DNA of 64,000 nucleotides, from contig CM030711.1 of assembly GCA_017979445.1 (NCBI GenBank), positions 12,121,221 to 12,185,220 on the forward strand, in the 5' to 3' direction. Each line of letters opens with the position of its first letter. Position 1 is the first letter of the stretch. The translations under genes were made by a program, and so were the position numbers. Positions 12,381-24,889 of this stretch are shown piece by piece. Source of the DNA: Akebia trifoliata. Taxonomy: Eukaryota; Streptophyta; Magnoliopsida; Ranunculales; Lardizabalaceae. The notes below the pieces were generated by a model. The model saw nothing but the letters and a program-made list of their open reading frames with translations. It made no database searches and was not told the origin of the DNA.

Positions 12381-13083
12381 CTTTGAAGTATATTGTGAAT
12401 GGTTTCCCATAGTTTGGGATGATTTAGGGTAAATTTCAACTCCATCTCTATCTAAATTTTTATTTTTTTCCATTTTTTTTAAATTTTCTATAAGCAAATG
12501 AGAGAGGGGTAATGGAGAAGTGATGAATACAATGTGTTTGTGTTAATGTTCTCCGGTGTGTTTACTGGAGATTGATTGGGCCGAGAGAATAACCTAAATG
12601 TGATGATCTCCAGTGGTGTTTAATGAAGATTGAAAGGTCATAATTTTTTTTAAAGTGAAGGTAAGAAGAAGGTGGGATGCTAAAATCCCCAGGTAAATTT
12701 CTTTTTAACAAATTACATCTTTCAAAAATTGAGAGAAGGGGGGGGGGGGTCTAAAAAATTTGTGAGGTGCCTGTAACACAAGCCAATATAGAGATTTGAA
12801 GCCCAGTTGAAGTTGCTTTAATTATGGACCTTATTATAAGGTTTTTCTTTCTAAACTCCAATTGAAGGTCCTTTATCACCACTTCTTCCTTCTAAACAAT
12901 TATTCTAGGCCTCCCACTTTTAATCTTCACATTTATTATAGGTGTGGTGTTTCCAACTCCAATCCAAGACCTCCAACAGAACCATATCCTTAGCTTATTA
13001 TTTGCATCCACGCCAACCACCTTTCCCTTACTATCATACCCTCCAAGAGTCAAGACTGTACAAATTTAGAATGTGCTAATGAA
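12381..13083. other. Intergenic, no gene seen
   Basis: AT-rich sequence with poly-T and a run of Gs near 12740. Text at 12755-12800 ('ttgtgaggtgcctgtaacacaagccaatatagagatttgaagcccag') loosely echoes words from the 620-bp unit ('ggcacctca', 'aatatagag', 'ttgaagcctgg'). It may be a diverged end of the same repeat family. No coding signal was seen. Confidence 0.4.
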
Positions 13084-13088
13084 GATCT

Positions 13089-16000
13089 TGTTGAAATTTA
13101 GAGAGTTTAATTTTGAAAACCCTTTAATATTCAATAGGTTTTAACCATTTGGTAAAATAATCTTTTAACCATAGGGTAATACAATCCCATATTTGCTTTA
13201 TGCTTTTACTTTATTTAAGTTTAGTTGAAAGTTTTGTTTTGTCTTAAGTAATTTTATTCCCACATTGACTAAGAGAAGAATTGATTTGCAATTTATAAAT
13301 AATTGTGTTTCTAATAGCTTTAAAGTGGATAGAAGTAGTGGGCGGGCTCACCCGCGCACACAAGGGCTCAAGAGGAATACCCAAGGTTCCAATTGAAATT
13401 TGGATCCACTAGCCCGAAAATCTTAATGCGTGTATATGTATATTCTGAACCAGTACATTCGAATAGGTTTGTGACTATTCTAAACAGTCACTTTCTCTTT
13501 ATTTATATCCAATACTTAGAAGATTTAAACACACTTAATCTTTAATTTTTATTTTACTTGATTTCTACTATCAGTATACTTTATTATTTGTTGTGAGAGC
13601 ACACAACATCGTTGAGTTCGAAGTTACTTTTCTAATTTAGAGTACCCTATTAGAAACATGGGTTGTTGTATCCTGGAGAACGAATACTTGCAGACTGTGA
13701 TACCGTAAAAAGGGCGAATTTCATTTTAGGATAGTGCGTTGTGCATGCCTCAACCATTTTATTTAGGTAATATTTTTTCTATTACATTCATTTTGAAAAT
13801 TAGGATTTTTCAAACTTTTTCTTTCCTCTATCCATAAGAAATCAGTACTCAGTAGATAATAATCTAAAACAAAATTCCCCATTAATTACTGATTTCTATG
13901 GATACAATTTCTAATTCCGTGCACAGTGAAAAATCCAATAAATTCAATGGAAATAATTTTAAATTCTGACAACAGAAAACGTTGTTCAATTTAACAACAT
14001 TACATTTAGCTCATATCATTACGCAAGAACCAGTTTCTTTGGATAATGATGAGGAGGACCAAATCAAAAGAATCGAATATCGGAAAGGGAAACATTCTAA
14101 TTTCATGTGTCAAAATTATATCCTAAATGGATTAAGTACTATTCTTTATAATGTGTATTCCACTATTGAGTCTGCCAAGACATTGTGAGAAATTCTTGAA
14201 AAGAAATATACTATAGAAAATGCCACCACAAAAAAATTTGTTGTTAGGCGTTTTCTAGATTTTAAGATGGTAGATTCAAAGTCAGTTGTATCACAATCCG
14301 AACAGCTCCAAATCCTTATTCATGAGATTCATACTAAAGGCATAAGTATAAGTGAAGGATTCCAAGTTGGATCGATAATTGAAAAATTATCACTATCTTG
14401 AAAAGATTTAAAAAATAATTTGAAACATGAAAAAAAAGAAATGAGACTCAAGGATCTAGTTAAAAGACTTAGAATTGAAGATGATAAACGAAAGAATGAG
14501 AAGAAGAGTGAAACAAATTCTATGATTTCTAAAGCAAATGTAGTGGAATAAGAACTTTCCAAATTCACTAGAAAGTTCAAACCCGAATTCTAGAAAAAAT
14601 ATGTAAAGAAAAACTTGCATGGTCAGAAAGACAATATTCAGAAGATCAAAGGAAATTGTTATTTCTGCAATAAACCTGGACATCGGGCCAAGGGCTGTTG
14701 CAAAATGAAAAATCAACAACACCATCAGAAACATGAACAAACCAATGTGATTGAAACTCACTTATTAACGGTTGTTTCAGAAGTGAATCTGGTAGGAAAT
14801 ACTAATAATTGGTGACTGGATACGGGAGCCACCAAACACATATGCTCTGAGAGATGCACGTTTTCCTCTTACAACAACGTTAGATATAAAAAGTTATTCA
14901 TGAAAAATTCTTCCATATCCGTTGTGATCGGAAAAGGAAAATGTAAATTTCACATCTGATAAGGTTCTAACTCTAAATGATGTGCTTCACGTTACAAATA
15001 TTCGAAGAAACATAGTTTCAGGTTCTCTTTTAAGTAAGAGAGGTTTCAAAATGGTGTTTGAATCTGATAAATGTATAATTATAAATAATGAAATATTTGT
15101 GGGTAAGGACTATCTATGTGATGGGTTATTTAAATTTAATGTAATTTCTGATTTTATTAATAATATTATTTCTTCCGCTTATGTTTCTGAGTATTATAAT
15201 ATTTGGCATGCTAGATTAGGTCATATTAATAATTAATCAGTTATCAAATTAATGAATAGTGATATGATTATTAAAATGCATATTGATGCATCTAAACAAT
15301 ATGAAATTTGTGTTGAATCAAAATTTGCTAAAAAAACCTTATAAAAATATTGAAAGATTTACAAAATCTTTATAATTAATACATTCTGATTTATGTGATC
15401 TCAAATACGTTCAATCTAGAGGTGATAAAAAATATTTCATAACTTTTATTGATGATTGCACTAGATTTTGTATGATATATATTTTAAGTAGTAAAGATGA
15501 AGTATTAAAAATGTTTAAACTTTATAAATCTAAAGTTGAAAATCAACTTGAAAAGAAAATTAAAATTTTAAGATCTGACCGAGGAGGAGAATATGAATCT
15601 AATCCTTTAACTATATTTTGTCAAGATAATGGAATCATACACCAAACTACTGCTCCTTATTCTCCTCAACAGAATAGTGTAATAGAGAGAAAAAATAGAA
15701 CTTTGAAAAATATGGTTAACTCTTTACTTGTTAGTTCAGGGGTACCTTTAAATTTATGAGCAAAAGTCCTTTTAACATCTTGTTATATTTTAAATAAAAT
15801 TTCATTAAAGAATTCTAAAAAATCGTCTTATGAACTTTGAAAAGGTAGAACATCTACTTTTAAATACATAAAAGTGTGGGGGTGTTTAGATAAAGTGGAT
15901 GTCCCTTTACCTAAAAGAACAAAATTAGGTCATAAAACTATAAATTATATTTTTATTGGATATGCTATTAATAGTAGTGTATATAGATTTCTTGTACATA

Positions 16001-19000
16001 AATCTGATATAAATGATATTAATCCTAACACTATAATTGAATTTAGAGATGCTGAATTTTTTGAGGATGTGTATCCTTGTAAGGATAAAATTGAAAAATC
16101 TTTAAAGAGATCTCACATTGATTTATCTAATAATGAACCTAGAGAATAAGAATCTGATATAGAATCTATAAGAAACAAGAGAACTAAAATTGTAACATCT
16201 TTTGGACCTAATTTTATTAGTTTTCTCTTAGAAGGAGATCCTCAAACTTTCAAAAATGTAATTTCAACACCTGAGGCTTCATTTTGAAAAAAAAGCTATA
16301 AATAGTGAAATAGATTCAATTATGAGTAATAACACTTGAGAATTAGTTAATCTACTTCTTGGTAATAAAAGAATTAGTTGTAAATAGATTTTCAAAAGAA
16401 AATTAAAATTCGATAAAAATATCAAACTAGATTAGTGGCTAAAGGGTACAAACAAAACAAAGGAATTGACTTTTTTGACAATTATTCTCTTGTTACTAGG
16501 ATCACTTCTATTAGAATTCTTATTGCTATAGCTTCCATTTATAAATTAGAAATTCATCAAATGAATGTAAAAACTGTCTTTTTAAATGAAGAACTTGATG
16601 AAAAAATATATATGGACCAATCAAAAGATTTGTAATTAAAGGACATGAAACTAAGGTTTGTAGATTAATTAAATTCTTATATAATTTAAAACAAACTCCA
16701 AAATAGTAACATGAAAAATTTGATAATGTAATGATATCAAATGGATTTAGAATTAGCGAAGCTGATAAGTGTGTTTATTATTAAACTATCTTTGATTCTT
16801 ATGTGATTATTTGCCTGTATGTAGATCACATGTTAATTTTTAGATTTAATATAAATGTTGTAAATCAAATTAAGAAATTATTATCTAAAATTTTGACATG
16901 AAAAACTTAAGTCCAGCTGATGTCATTCTTGGAATAAATTTTTTTAGAAATAATAATGAATTTGATTTATCACAATCTCATTATATTGAAAATGTTTTGA
17001 AACGTTTTAATTAGTTTGATTGTATTCATGCAAAAATACCTTTCGATCCAAATTGTAAATTGATGAAAAATGTTAGTAAAGGTGTTTCTCAATTAGAATA
17101 TTTTCAAGTTATTGATTGTTTAATGTATATTATGAATTGTACAAGACCATATATTACTTATTCAGTAAATAGATTAAATATATATACTAACAACCCAAGA
17201 CATGATCACTAGGAAGCTTTGGTGAGAATCATGAGATACTTAAGGTATACCATGAGTTACATGCTGTATTATAATATGTATCTTGCCGTATTAGAAGGAT
17301 ACAGTGATGTCAATTGGATATCAGATTCGGAAGAGTTGAAATCCACTAATGACTATATTTTTACACTTGGAGGTGTAGCAATCTCATGAGAATCCACCAA
17401 GCAAACATGCATAGCTCGTTCCACCATGAAATTTAAGTTTATTACCATGGAAAAGATTGGTAAATAAGCTGAGTGGCTAAGGAATTTTCTTGCTAACATT
17501 CTTATTTGGCGTAAACCAGTATCTACTATATCTATTCACTATGACAACCAAGCTGCCATTGCAAAAACAAAAAATAATGTATATAATGGCAAGTCAATGT
17601 ATATTAAATAGAGACACAACTATGTAAAACAACTATTCTTTAATGGAATTATTTCCATTGACTTTGTAAAGTCTAAGGAAAATTTGGCGTATCCTCTAAT
17701 AAAAGGATTATCTAAAAAGTTAGTTGCATTGATTTCGAAGGAAATTGACCTAAAGCCTAGTGATTAAAAATTACTTCAATAGAAACTCAACCTAATTGAT
17801 TGGAGATCTCAAAAAATAGGTTCAATGGGAAAATTAGTTGAATATAATTTAAAAAAAAATACTAATGGAACATAGTATTCCAAGTCCATTCCTATGAAGT
17901 GTTTAATGTTGCCTGTAAAGAAAAAATGTTGAATTATAATTTTTAATGTTGCATATACTTGTAAAAGTGGAGTATATCAGCATACTTCTCATAGGCACAC
18001 CTAAATGAGTGTAGAATTGGGTTGATTCTATGAGAGTTTAGGCTAAGCTCTCTAAAACACTTATAATACCAGGTTATGTTCAGGGCCAAAATGAACACCA
18101 TTGATAGAACTTGATAGTTGATTGAGTAACCTGTGTGTATAGTTCATTGTTTTGATTTACTTTAAAGATTGGCAATTCAAGGCTTAAAGTCCATTGACTA
18201 ACTTGTAAATCCAATAGACTTATACTAGATAAGGTTCAAGTCCAAAAGACACCTATATTGGAGCATGGTTATTCAAAGTGCTATATATATATATATTATT
18301 TTGTATTTTTTGCATTCATGTGGGGGATTGTTAAAATTTAGAGGGTTGGATTTTGAAAATCCTTTAATATTCAAAAGGTTTTAACTATTTGGTAAAACAA
18401 TCTTTTAACCATAGGGTAATACAATCCCATATTTGTTTTATGTTTTTACTTTATTTAAGTTTAGTTGAAAGGTTTGTTTTGCCTTGAGTAATTTTAGTCC
18501 TACATCGACTAAGAGAATAATTGATTTGTAATTTTTAAGTAGTTGTGCTTCTAATAGCTTTAAAGTGGATAGAAGTAGTGGGCGGACTCATGCGCGCATA
18601 CGGAGGTCCAAGAGGAAAATCTAAGGTTCTAATTGGGATTTGGATCCACCGACTCGAAAACCTTAATGCGTGTATGTGTATATTCTGAACCAGCACATTC
18701 GAATAGGTTTGTGACTGTTTTAAACAGTCACTTTATCTTTATTTATATCTAATGCTTAGTCGATTTAAACACATTTAATCTCCAATTTTTATTTTACTTG
18801 ATTTCGATTATCATATATTTTATTATTCGTTGTGAGAGCACACAAGATCGTTGAGTTCGAAGTTACGTTTCTAATTTAGAGTACCCTATTGGAAACGTGG
18901 GTTGTTGTATCCTGAAGATCAACGAACACCTATAAATTGTGGTACCGTATCAGGGGCGAATTTCGTTTTAGGACAGTGCGTTGTGTATGCCTTAATCATT

Positions 19001-19102
19001 TTATTTAGGTAATATTTTTTCTATTACATTTATTTTGAAAATTAGGATTTTTCAAACTTCTTTTTTTTCTATCCATAAGAAAATAGTACTTAATAGATAA
19101 CA
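13089..19102 (+). mobile_element. Old Ty1/copia element with both LTRs
   Basis: The 5' LTR is about 13089-13861 (TGTTGAAATTTAGAG...) and the 3' LTR about 18329-19102 (TGTTAAAATTTAGAG...GATAACA). They are near-equal in length (~773 bp), collinear and clearly diverged. The sequence 'tgtgggggat' directly before 18329 is the polypurine tract. Flanking pentamers GATCT (13084-13088) and AATCT (19103-19107) match at four of five positions. No clean TGGTATCAGA primer site is visible after the 5' LTR. The internal region is a gag-pol pseudogene. LTR divergence and many stops indicate an ancient insertion. Confidence 0.82.
13898..17766 (+). pseudogene. Copia gag-pol polyprotein, degenerate
   Basis: The frame starts at ATG 13898 with gag text such as KFNGNNFKF and FNLTTLHLAHIITQEP, then KKFVVRRFLDFKMVDSKSV. 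A complete CCHC zinc knuckle (CYFCNKPGHRAKGC) lies at 14657-14698. The protease motif DTGA is at 14818-14829. Integrase shows GHINN, RSDRGGEYES and SPQQNSVIERKNRTL (about 15200-15760). Reverse transcriptase shows KGYKQNKGIDFF and a YVDHM box at 16818-16832, where the second catalytic Asp of YVDD is His. RNase H-like text (GYSDVNWISDSEELKSTNDY) follows at about 17275. Many stops and frameshifts break the chain, several of them TGG-to-TAG/TGA type. It is related to Tnt1-type copia polyproteins and is non-functional. Confidence 0.85.
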
Positions 19103-19107
19103 AATCT

Positions 19108-21431
19108 CACATTTAAAATTTACACCACTTCTATCATTAGCATATGAGATTTGTTCTCCTTCCTACTATTCACATCGATATCAAATTTAGAACAAATATA
19201 GTTTTAAGGATTTATAAATATTTTTTTTTTCTTGAGGATGCTTCCCAAGATAGGAGAGAATCGAGAAGATTGACTCATATCTTGAATTTATTAATATATC
19301 TACAAAATAAAATGGAAAATTTGATGCTTTTGAAACTATAAAATCTATGCTTTGAAGCAAATAAATTAATGAAATTGTTGTTTTTAATTAGAAGCAGTGA
19401 ATATGTAACATTGACACAGGCCAAGCAACATATTCATCGATGGTTTAGTTTATTCAAATAGTAAACAATACTCGAAAAGATGGAGAATATGTTGTCATGA
19501 ATTTGCCACTTTGCACCATATAAAACAGTGTATTAGTTGCTTTTACTAATTCGAAATAGAAATGAATATATGAATATATTTTGTCACGATTCCCAATATT
19601 GCGTATGAAAAGACAGTGAAGTACACCCATCATTTCATAGTATTGATTACCGTTTTGACGAAATCAATGCAGTGAATTTGCTGCTCTGAAAGATTTCATA
19701 GCAGCGAATTCGTCTTTTTTTAAATCTTTCAAAGTGCTTTGTTGTATAAAACAGCGAGTTGGATATTTTACTCTGAATAAAGCAGCAAAATCATTTATGG
19801 AACGAGAAAATATTTTACTAGTTCACAGTGTAGATTTACACATCTTGTGCAAAATAAGATTTTCTTTTTGAAAAAAAACAATTATCTGATCAATATATAT
19901 ACTATATATTTTCTATAAATTTGTCTAATTATTTTCGCAGAGGTCATTGTAAATCTCATGTAAAGGACCATTACAGATGAAAATAAAAATAAAAATGAGA
20001 CATTCAATATTTTAGATATATGGGGTATGTTAAGTTAATCCCCTAAAATTGGGGGATATTTAGAAAGAAATTCATTTGTCAAGTTTCATTTAGTATTTTT
20101 CCATATGTGGCTTACATTGCATCTATGCGAACTGATTCTAGTACTTCTACATTGGTGAAAGTTTTATCTATGTTATACCATTTCAAGTAAAAATAAATAA
20201 ATTTGAAGAAAAAGAAAAAGGTGTTGGGCTCAAATTGAAGTATATTTGTACTGGTAAAATCTATTTTACCCCCAGAATGCAAATTTTTACTAGGTTACAT
20301 TTCCTTCTAACATGGAGGAGAAGGTGATAAGTGTGGATGTAGGATGAAGGACAGTGGCATCATGATGATATGGAAGACTACCTACAAAAAAAATTACACT
20401 GACATCATCACATGGTTTCTTTTAACTTAGCAGTGATTGATGTGAAGACCAACTGAAATCAAAGAACCAAACAAAGAAGGAAGGAATAAAAACAATTAAA
20501 TGATTCCATCAAAAAGAACACTTGCATCAACTTTGGCCGACATAATCATTGTCAAAATCTGTTATATAGCACTTCATATAATATTAATCATCCAGCTCTA
20601 ATTCTATGAACAACATCCTTCTCAATAATACAATTAAGTTTACAAAAATAATTGTTTCTGGGAATTTTCTTGACAATTTGTTTCTGTTGTTATTCCTTCT
20701 GTGCTCAAGTCCTTAGACTCTAAAACAACTCTTGAGAGTATTAGTTCTCTCTATTAACTCATTCTCTAGTATTATTAACTATCTTTACATGCTTTTATAT
20801 GTTGATGGATTCCTTAATTCAAAACCGATCCTTGATGTTAAGTCATATGTAACCAATAACTACTTATGTATGATCTTATCATCATTTGTTCTCATATTAA
20901 TCATAACTCTCTTTTAAAAGTCCTTAGTTATGTAAAAAAATTATCTACTTTGGATTCATTTTTTTCTAATACACATAAAATTAATTTTTGAGATATTTTG
21001 TCATATTCTTTCTATAAGCCAAGAACTATGCAGAGATTCTTTATTTTTTTTCTTTAAACTTCATCCTTTTTAGATAATACCTTGATGGAGGACCTCTTGC
21101 CATAAATTTTTATATTTTTGTCTTTTGTATTCGTTGAGAGAGAGAGAGAGAGAGAGAAGCACATGGAAATAATTATAAAACTGTTCTCTTTCTGTACTAA
21201 AAGGATCTAATGAATCCTTACCTTGAATAATTGCGCTGTTTCTGTTCTTGTTCTTGTACATTTGACTTGTCCATTATTTGTTATCATTATTTATAAATAT
21301 TAATGAATTTTTACTGTCAAAATATTGCCAAAAAAATTCACCAGTAAATAATAAGGATATTTTTGTAAACCCAAGAGGTAAATTCTTAGTAGGATATAAG
21401 AATACTGAATCTCTCTTCATGCTTTCTACCT

Positions 21432-21435
<4 letters not shown>
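19108..21435. other. Intergenic and upstream region of the HLS1-like gene
   Basis: AT-rich sequence with no convincing gene. Small frames at 19144 and 20732 have no recognisable product. A (GA)n tract lies at 21138-21158. The final part is expected to hold the promoter of the gene at 21487, but I see no motif I would commit to. Confidence 0.4.

Positions 21436-21466
<31 letters not shown>
21436..21466 (+). promoter_or_regulatory. (CT)n tract in the probable 5' UTR of the HLS1-like gene
   Basis: About 15 uninterrupted CT units end 20 bases before the start codon at 21487. Pyrimidine (Y-patch-like) tracts are common in plant 5' leaders and core promoters. Its position suggests a leader element, but transcription was not observed. 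Confidence 0.45.
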
Positions 21467-21470
<4 letters not shown>

Positions 21471-21486
21471 AGTTTCAAATAGAAGA

Positions 21487-23819
21487 ATGGATACCCATAT
21501 AGACAATATGGTCCTTGTAAGGGAATACAATGAAGATAGAGACCTAGAGGTGGTGGAAAGGCTAGAGAGACACTGTATCACAGGGTCATCAAAAAAAGGG
21601 ATTTCTTTCTTCACCAATATGTTGGGTGACCCTCTATGTAGGATTAAGCTCTATCCAACTCATGTTATGCTGGTAGGTGGTAGGTGGATCCCTTGTCTTA
21701 ATTATTTATTGCCTAATGATGATCTCAGATACCAAAAACAATTTCATGCTTTGTCCCTCAATGTGTTTCTTAATTTGCTACATTGGTGTAAACAAGTCCC
21801 TTTGTCTCCTTAAAAGAAAAAAAAAAAAATTAAATCAGACAATATGTTCTATGGGCCATTAACATGCTTTAAAGTGGTCGCCTACAGGTCGCAGAGCTGG
21901 TCGGAAATGGGGAGGTTGTTGGAGTAGTTCGAGGATGCATTAAGTGTGTGGGAACTGGCATTGAGAGAATTCATGTGACAATGGGCTGCATACTTGGTCT
22001 TCGAGTATCTCCCAGATACAGGTAATAATTTGCCATGATAGAATGTTATTAGGAAGTTTGTGGTGTGAAGCTAAGGATGTAGTTCAATTTTAATTCTATT
22101 TGATGAGCTTTTTTCGGATATTAAACTTTAGAATGTAAAATGTGAGTTGTAGTAATGTAAGTTACCCTTTCTTTTGTTTTCTCTCTTTTTTAAATGTTCT
22201 TAAATAGAATTAATTCTATCTTGCGCGCCTTCTGTTAGATAACGCCTCAAGGCTTTTGACTAGTGAAACGCCTAGTCTCAAGTCTTAGCATTTGAAAATG
22301 CTGTTTTTCTCTACTATGCATGGTGATACGAAACTCGATGGGACCCTTAATAGTTGGGAGAAGAATAATTGAAGAGAAAGAGAAAACAAGCAATGTTTTT
22401 TTTTTATTATAGCTTATTGTGGGTATCCCAACCCTTCGGTGAGACTAATCCCATGGTCATACGCGCTCCTTCGAAAAGTCCTACGTGGAATTGGTTGAGT
22501 AAAGGGTCAACCGGACCCTAGAGGGTGGCCACAAGGAATTCATTGCTTTGTGGGTTTCAAACACTTGACCTGTCCTTCCTGAGGAGCTTATCAAAGCTTG
22601 GCTTGCCACTAGGCCTACCCCTTGGGGTAGAAAACAAGCAATGGTTTACTTGGCAAAGGGAAAAAAAAAGGTTTATCTTAGTAGTTGACATTTAGAGTTT
22701 TTTTGAATTGCCAATTTTTCACACAAAGAATAAGAAGATGTATTTAGTAGAAAAAGAACTCTAATAAATACCTCATTTTGGTGCAAAATATGGCGATCCC
22801 ATGCTTAAGTAGTTAACTCAGAGAGCTTGTTTGAATCGCCAAGAAAGATTTATTTAGTATTAAGAGAACATTAAAAAACATATCCTTTCAGTTTAAAACA
22901 TGATGACTCAAAACGCTGTTAACTTTATTAAGCTTACGTGATCATTTACTAAGTTCTTCCTCAGTGTAGGCGTAAAGGAATTGGTTTGAAGCTAGTTAAA
23001 TCAATTGAAGGTTGGGCTATACAAAAGGGAGCACAATATATATGCCTTGCCGCAGAAGAAGACAACATCGCTTCCACGAACCTTTTCGTTCGTAAATGCA
23101 ACTATGTGCAGCTAAGCTCCCTAGTGATACTCATTCAACCTATTCATTCTTGTGCCAAGGATTCATTAACTCACAATGTCAAAATAGAGAAGTTAAGCAC
23201 AGAGCAGGCGATTTCCTTGTACAAGAATCGACTTGGAAGCAAAGAGTTATTTCCGGTGGACATTGATGCAATCTTGAGCGAAAAGCTAAGTCTCGGTACT
23301 TGGGTGTCATTTTTCGAGGAAGAAGATTGGGTTGACTTACATTGCAATAGAACTCCAAGCTCTTGGGCCATCCTTAGCATATGGAAGACTTATGAGGCTT
23401 ATAAGCTTCAGATAAGAAGGCAAAATCCATTCAAGTGTTTCCACGTTACTCTAAGTAATGCTGGGGCTAAAGTATTCCCCTGTCTTAGGATACCAACCTC
23501 TGACTTACTCCACAAACCTTTTGGATTTCTCTTTCTTTATGGGATTTATGGAGAGGGAGAGAGGGTTGGGGAGCTTATGAAGTCTTTATGGTGCTTTGCA
23601 TGTAATTTGGCTGGAAATGTGAAGGATTGCAAGGTGATTATTACTGAGGTTGGGGTTTGTGATCCTTTTGGAGAGCATGTACCCAAAGGAAACTCCATGT
23701 CATCCATCAATGATCTTTGGTACTATAAGAAAGTGAATGGACGACCCAATGATGATGATGACATGTGGATGAAGACACAACCGATAAGAAACTTGTTTGT
23801 TGATCCAAGAGATTTTTAA
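21487..23819 (+). CDS. HLS1-like: HLS1-like probable N-acetyltransferase (3 exons)
   Basis: The coding exons are 21487-21672, 21888-22021 and 22970-23819, joined by GT-AG introns of 215 and 948 bp, giving 389 residues. Exon 1 encodes MDTHIDNMVLVREYNEDRDL and the family text FTNMLGDPLCRI. Exon 2 encodes VAELVGNGEVVGVVRGCIK and LGLRVSPRYR. Exon 3 starts by completing Arg and gives the GNAT acetyl-CoA loop (RRKGIG), then AAEEDNIASTNLF, KLSLGTW, SSWAILSIW and the terminal NLFVDPRDF. These match the HOOKLESS1 family (Arabidopsis HLS1, ~400 aa), which links ethylene, auxin and light signals in apical-hook bending and is thought to act as a nuclear acetyltransferase. The ATG at 21487 fits the family N-terminus and lies just after the CT tract. 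All splice sites preserve frame and no stop interrupts it, so it appears functional. Which paralogue it is cannot be settled here. Confidence 0.93.
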
Positions 23820-24611
23820 TGTCACTAAGTTCAATAGTGCTTAGGTGACATAACAAAGCTCTAGAGCTGTATTTTTTTTTTAAGTATTATTTGGAGGAGA
23901 ATGGGTATGAACATTGTTTGTATGCTTTATAGGAGCTTTACCATGAATCTCTGTTTCTAGCTTCATTATTAATTTGTATTGGATTGATTTGAGAGGAACC
24001 AACAACTGATATTTCTCTTGGACAAACATCTCTATGTAAACAAGATTTGTTAATTTAAAACTATGTTTCTAGCTCATTTAAAGCCTCACGCGTTTACATG
24101 GTTAATTTCTTATTCTTTTGAGTTAATTGTAGGAAAATATCACACAATTGTCATTATAATTGACTCAAAAAGTCATAAAACTGGATTATCTATTTGAAAT
24201 TTCTAAAACAGTCTCTTAACTTAATTATAAATACAATTCTAACTTTACACAAATACTAATTTTTGTAACTCATGTACAGACGCACGTGCCACCCGCTAGT
24301 AATTATAATAGAAATTTATATATTATAATTTTTTATTTAATTATGTGAAAGTATCGACACAACTTCAGCATGATGGAACATGGAGACCTAGGATATCAAA
24401 AATCATATAATGAGTGATTCGACAGATTTGAGTTCCTATATATATATCTACGTACGTCACACCATTTATATTGGATCGATCCATTTATCTAAATATTTGG
24501 ATGTCTAGCAAATGAATCATCAGACACAAATGATACCCAAGGGAAATGGTCTAATTTGTTTTCATAGGAATTTGTGGTGCTCTTCTTAATAACATTCTTT
24601 CTAGTCTTCTA
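23820..24611. other. 3' flank of the HLS1-like gene
   Basis: AT-rich spacer between two convergent genes. There are T- and A-rich stretches suitable for polyadenylation. On the minus strand I looked for kinase-domain exons of the LRK10L-like gene and saw none: no GxGxxG, HRD or DFG text in any frame. Confidence 0.5.
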
Positions 24612-24715
24612 TCATAAGAAAAAGAATGGGTTGCTTGGAAAGGCCGACTTCCTTCTCCGCATTAAGTATAAGATTGTTCCACTTATCATAACCAAACTGC
24701 CCAAAACTAATGCAC
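24612..24715 (-). CDS. Probable transmembrane exon of the LRK10L-like gene
   Basis: On the minus strand the acceptor TTTTGATTGCAG ends at 24716. The exon then reads in the phase left by exon 1 (G + GT): GALVLGSLVMISGTILYLM followed by RRRKSAFPSNPF and a TGA at 24612-24614. A hydrophobic stretch of about 18 residues followed by RRRK is what the membrane-spanning exon of LRK10L receptor kinases looks like, with the basic stop-transfer side in the cytosol. In intact relatives a juxtamembrane segment and kinase follow; here the frame stops within 15 residues of the membrane. The link to exon 1 across a 3.1-kb intron is an inference from phase, order and family structure. Confidence 0.55.
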
Positions 24716-24747
24716 CTGCAATCAAAATGAACAAAACTATTATAGGG

Positions 24748-24773
24748 GTGTGTGTGTGTGTGTGAGAGAGAGA
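24748..24773. repeat. (GT)n(GA)n microsatellite
   Basis: A GT run (about 24748-24764) runs straight into a GA run. It lies in the pyrimidine-rich approach to the acceptor of the transmembrane exon when read on the minus strand. A separate (AC)n run lies near 24865-24887. Confidence 0.85.
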
Positions 24774-24889
24774 GAGTTACCAGTTGCAACGATATTCTGT
24801 CCGAACTGATCCGAACCTAAATCTGCATGTTTACACTCATCATGTACATAAGTCAAATTAAAACACACACACACACACACACACACGCA

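Noticed and set aside
21466..21486. Earlier start (TTG) for the HLS1-like protein
   Set aside because: Not an ATG and lies at the end of the CT tract; ATG at 21487 fits the family start.
21673..21813. Reading of HLS1-like exon 1 through to the stop at 21813
   Set aside because: The family text is lost after ML at 21672, where a donor GTAGGT lies; exon 2 restores VAE in frame.
23171..23380. Minus-strand frame inside the HLS1-like gene
   Set aside because: Shadow of the third exon.
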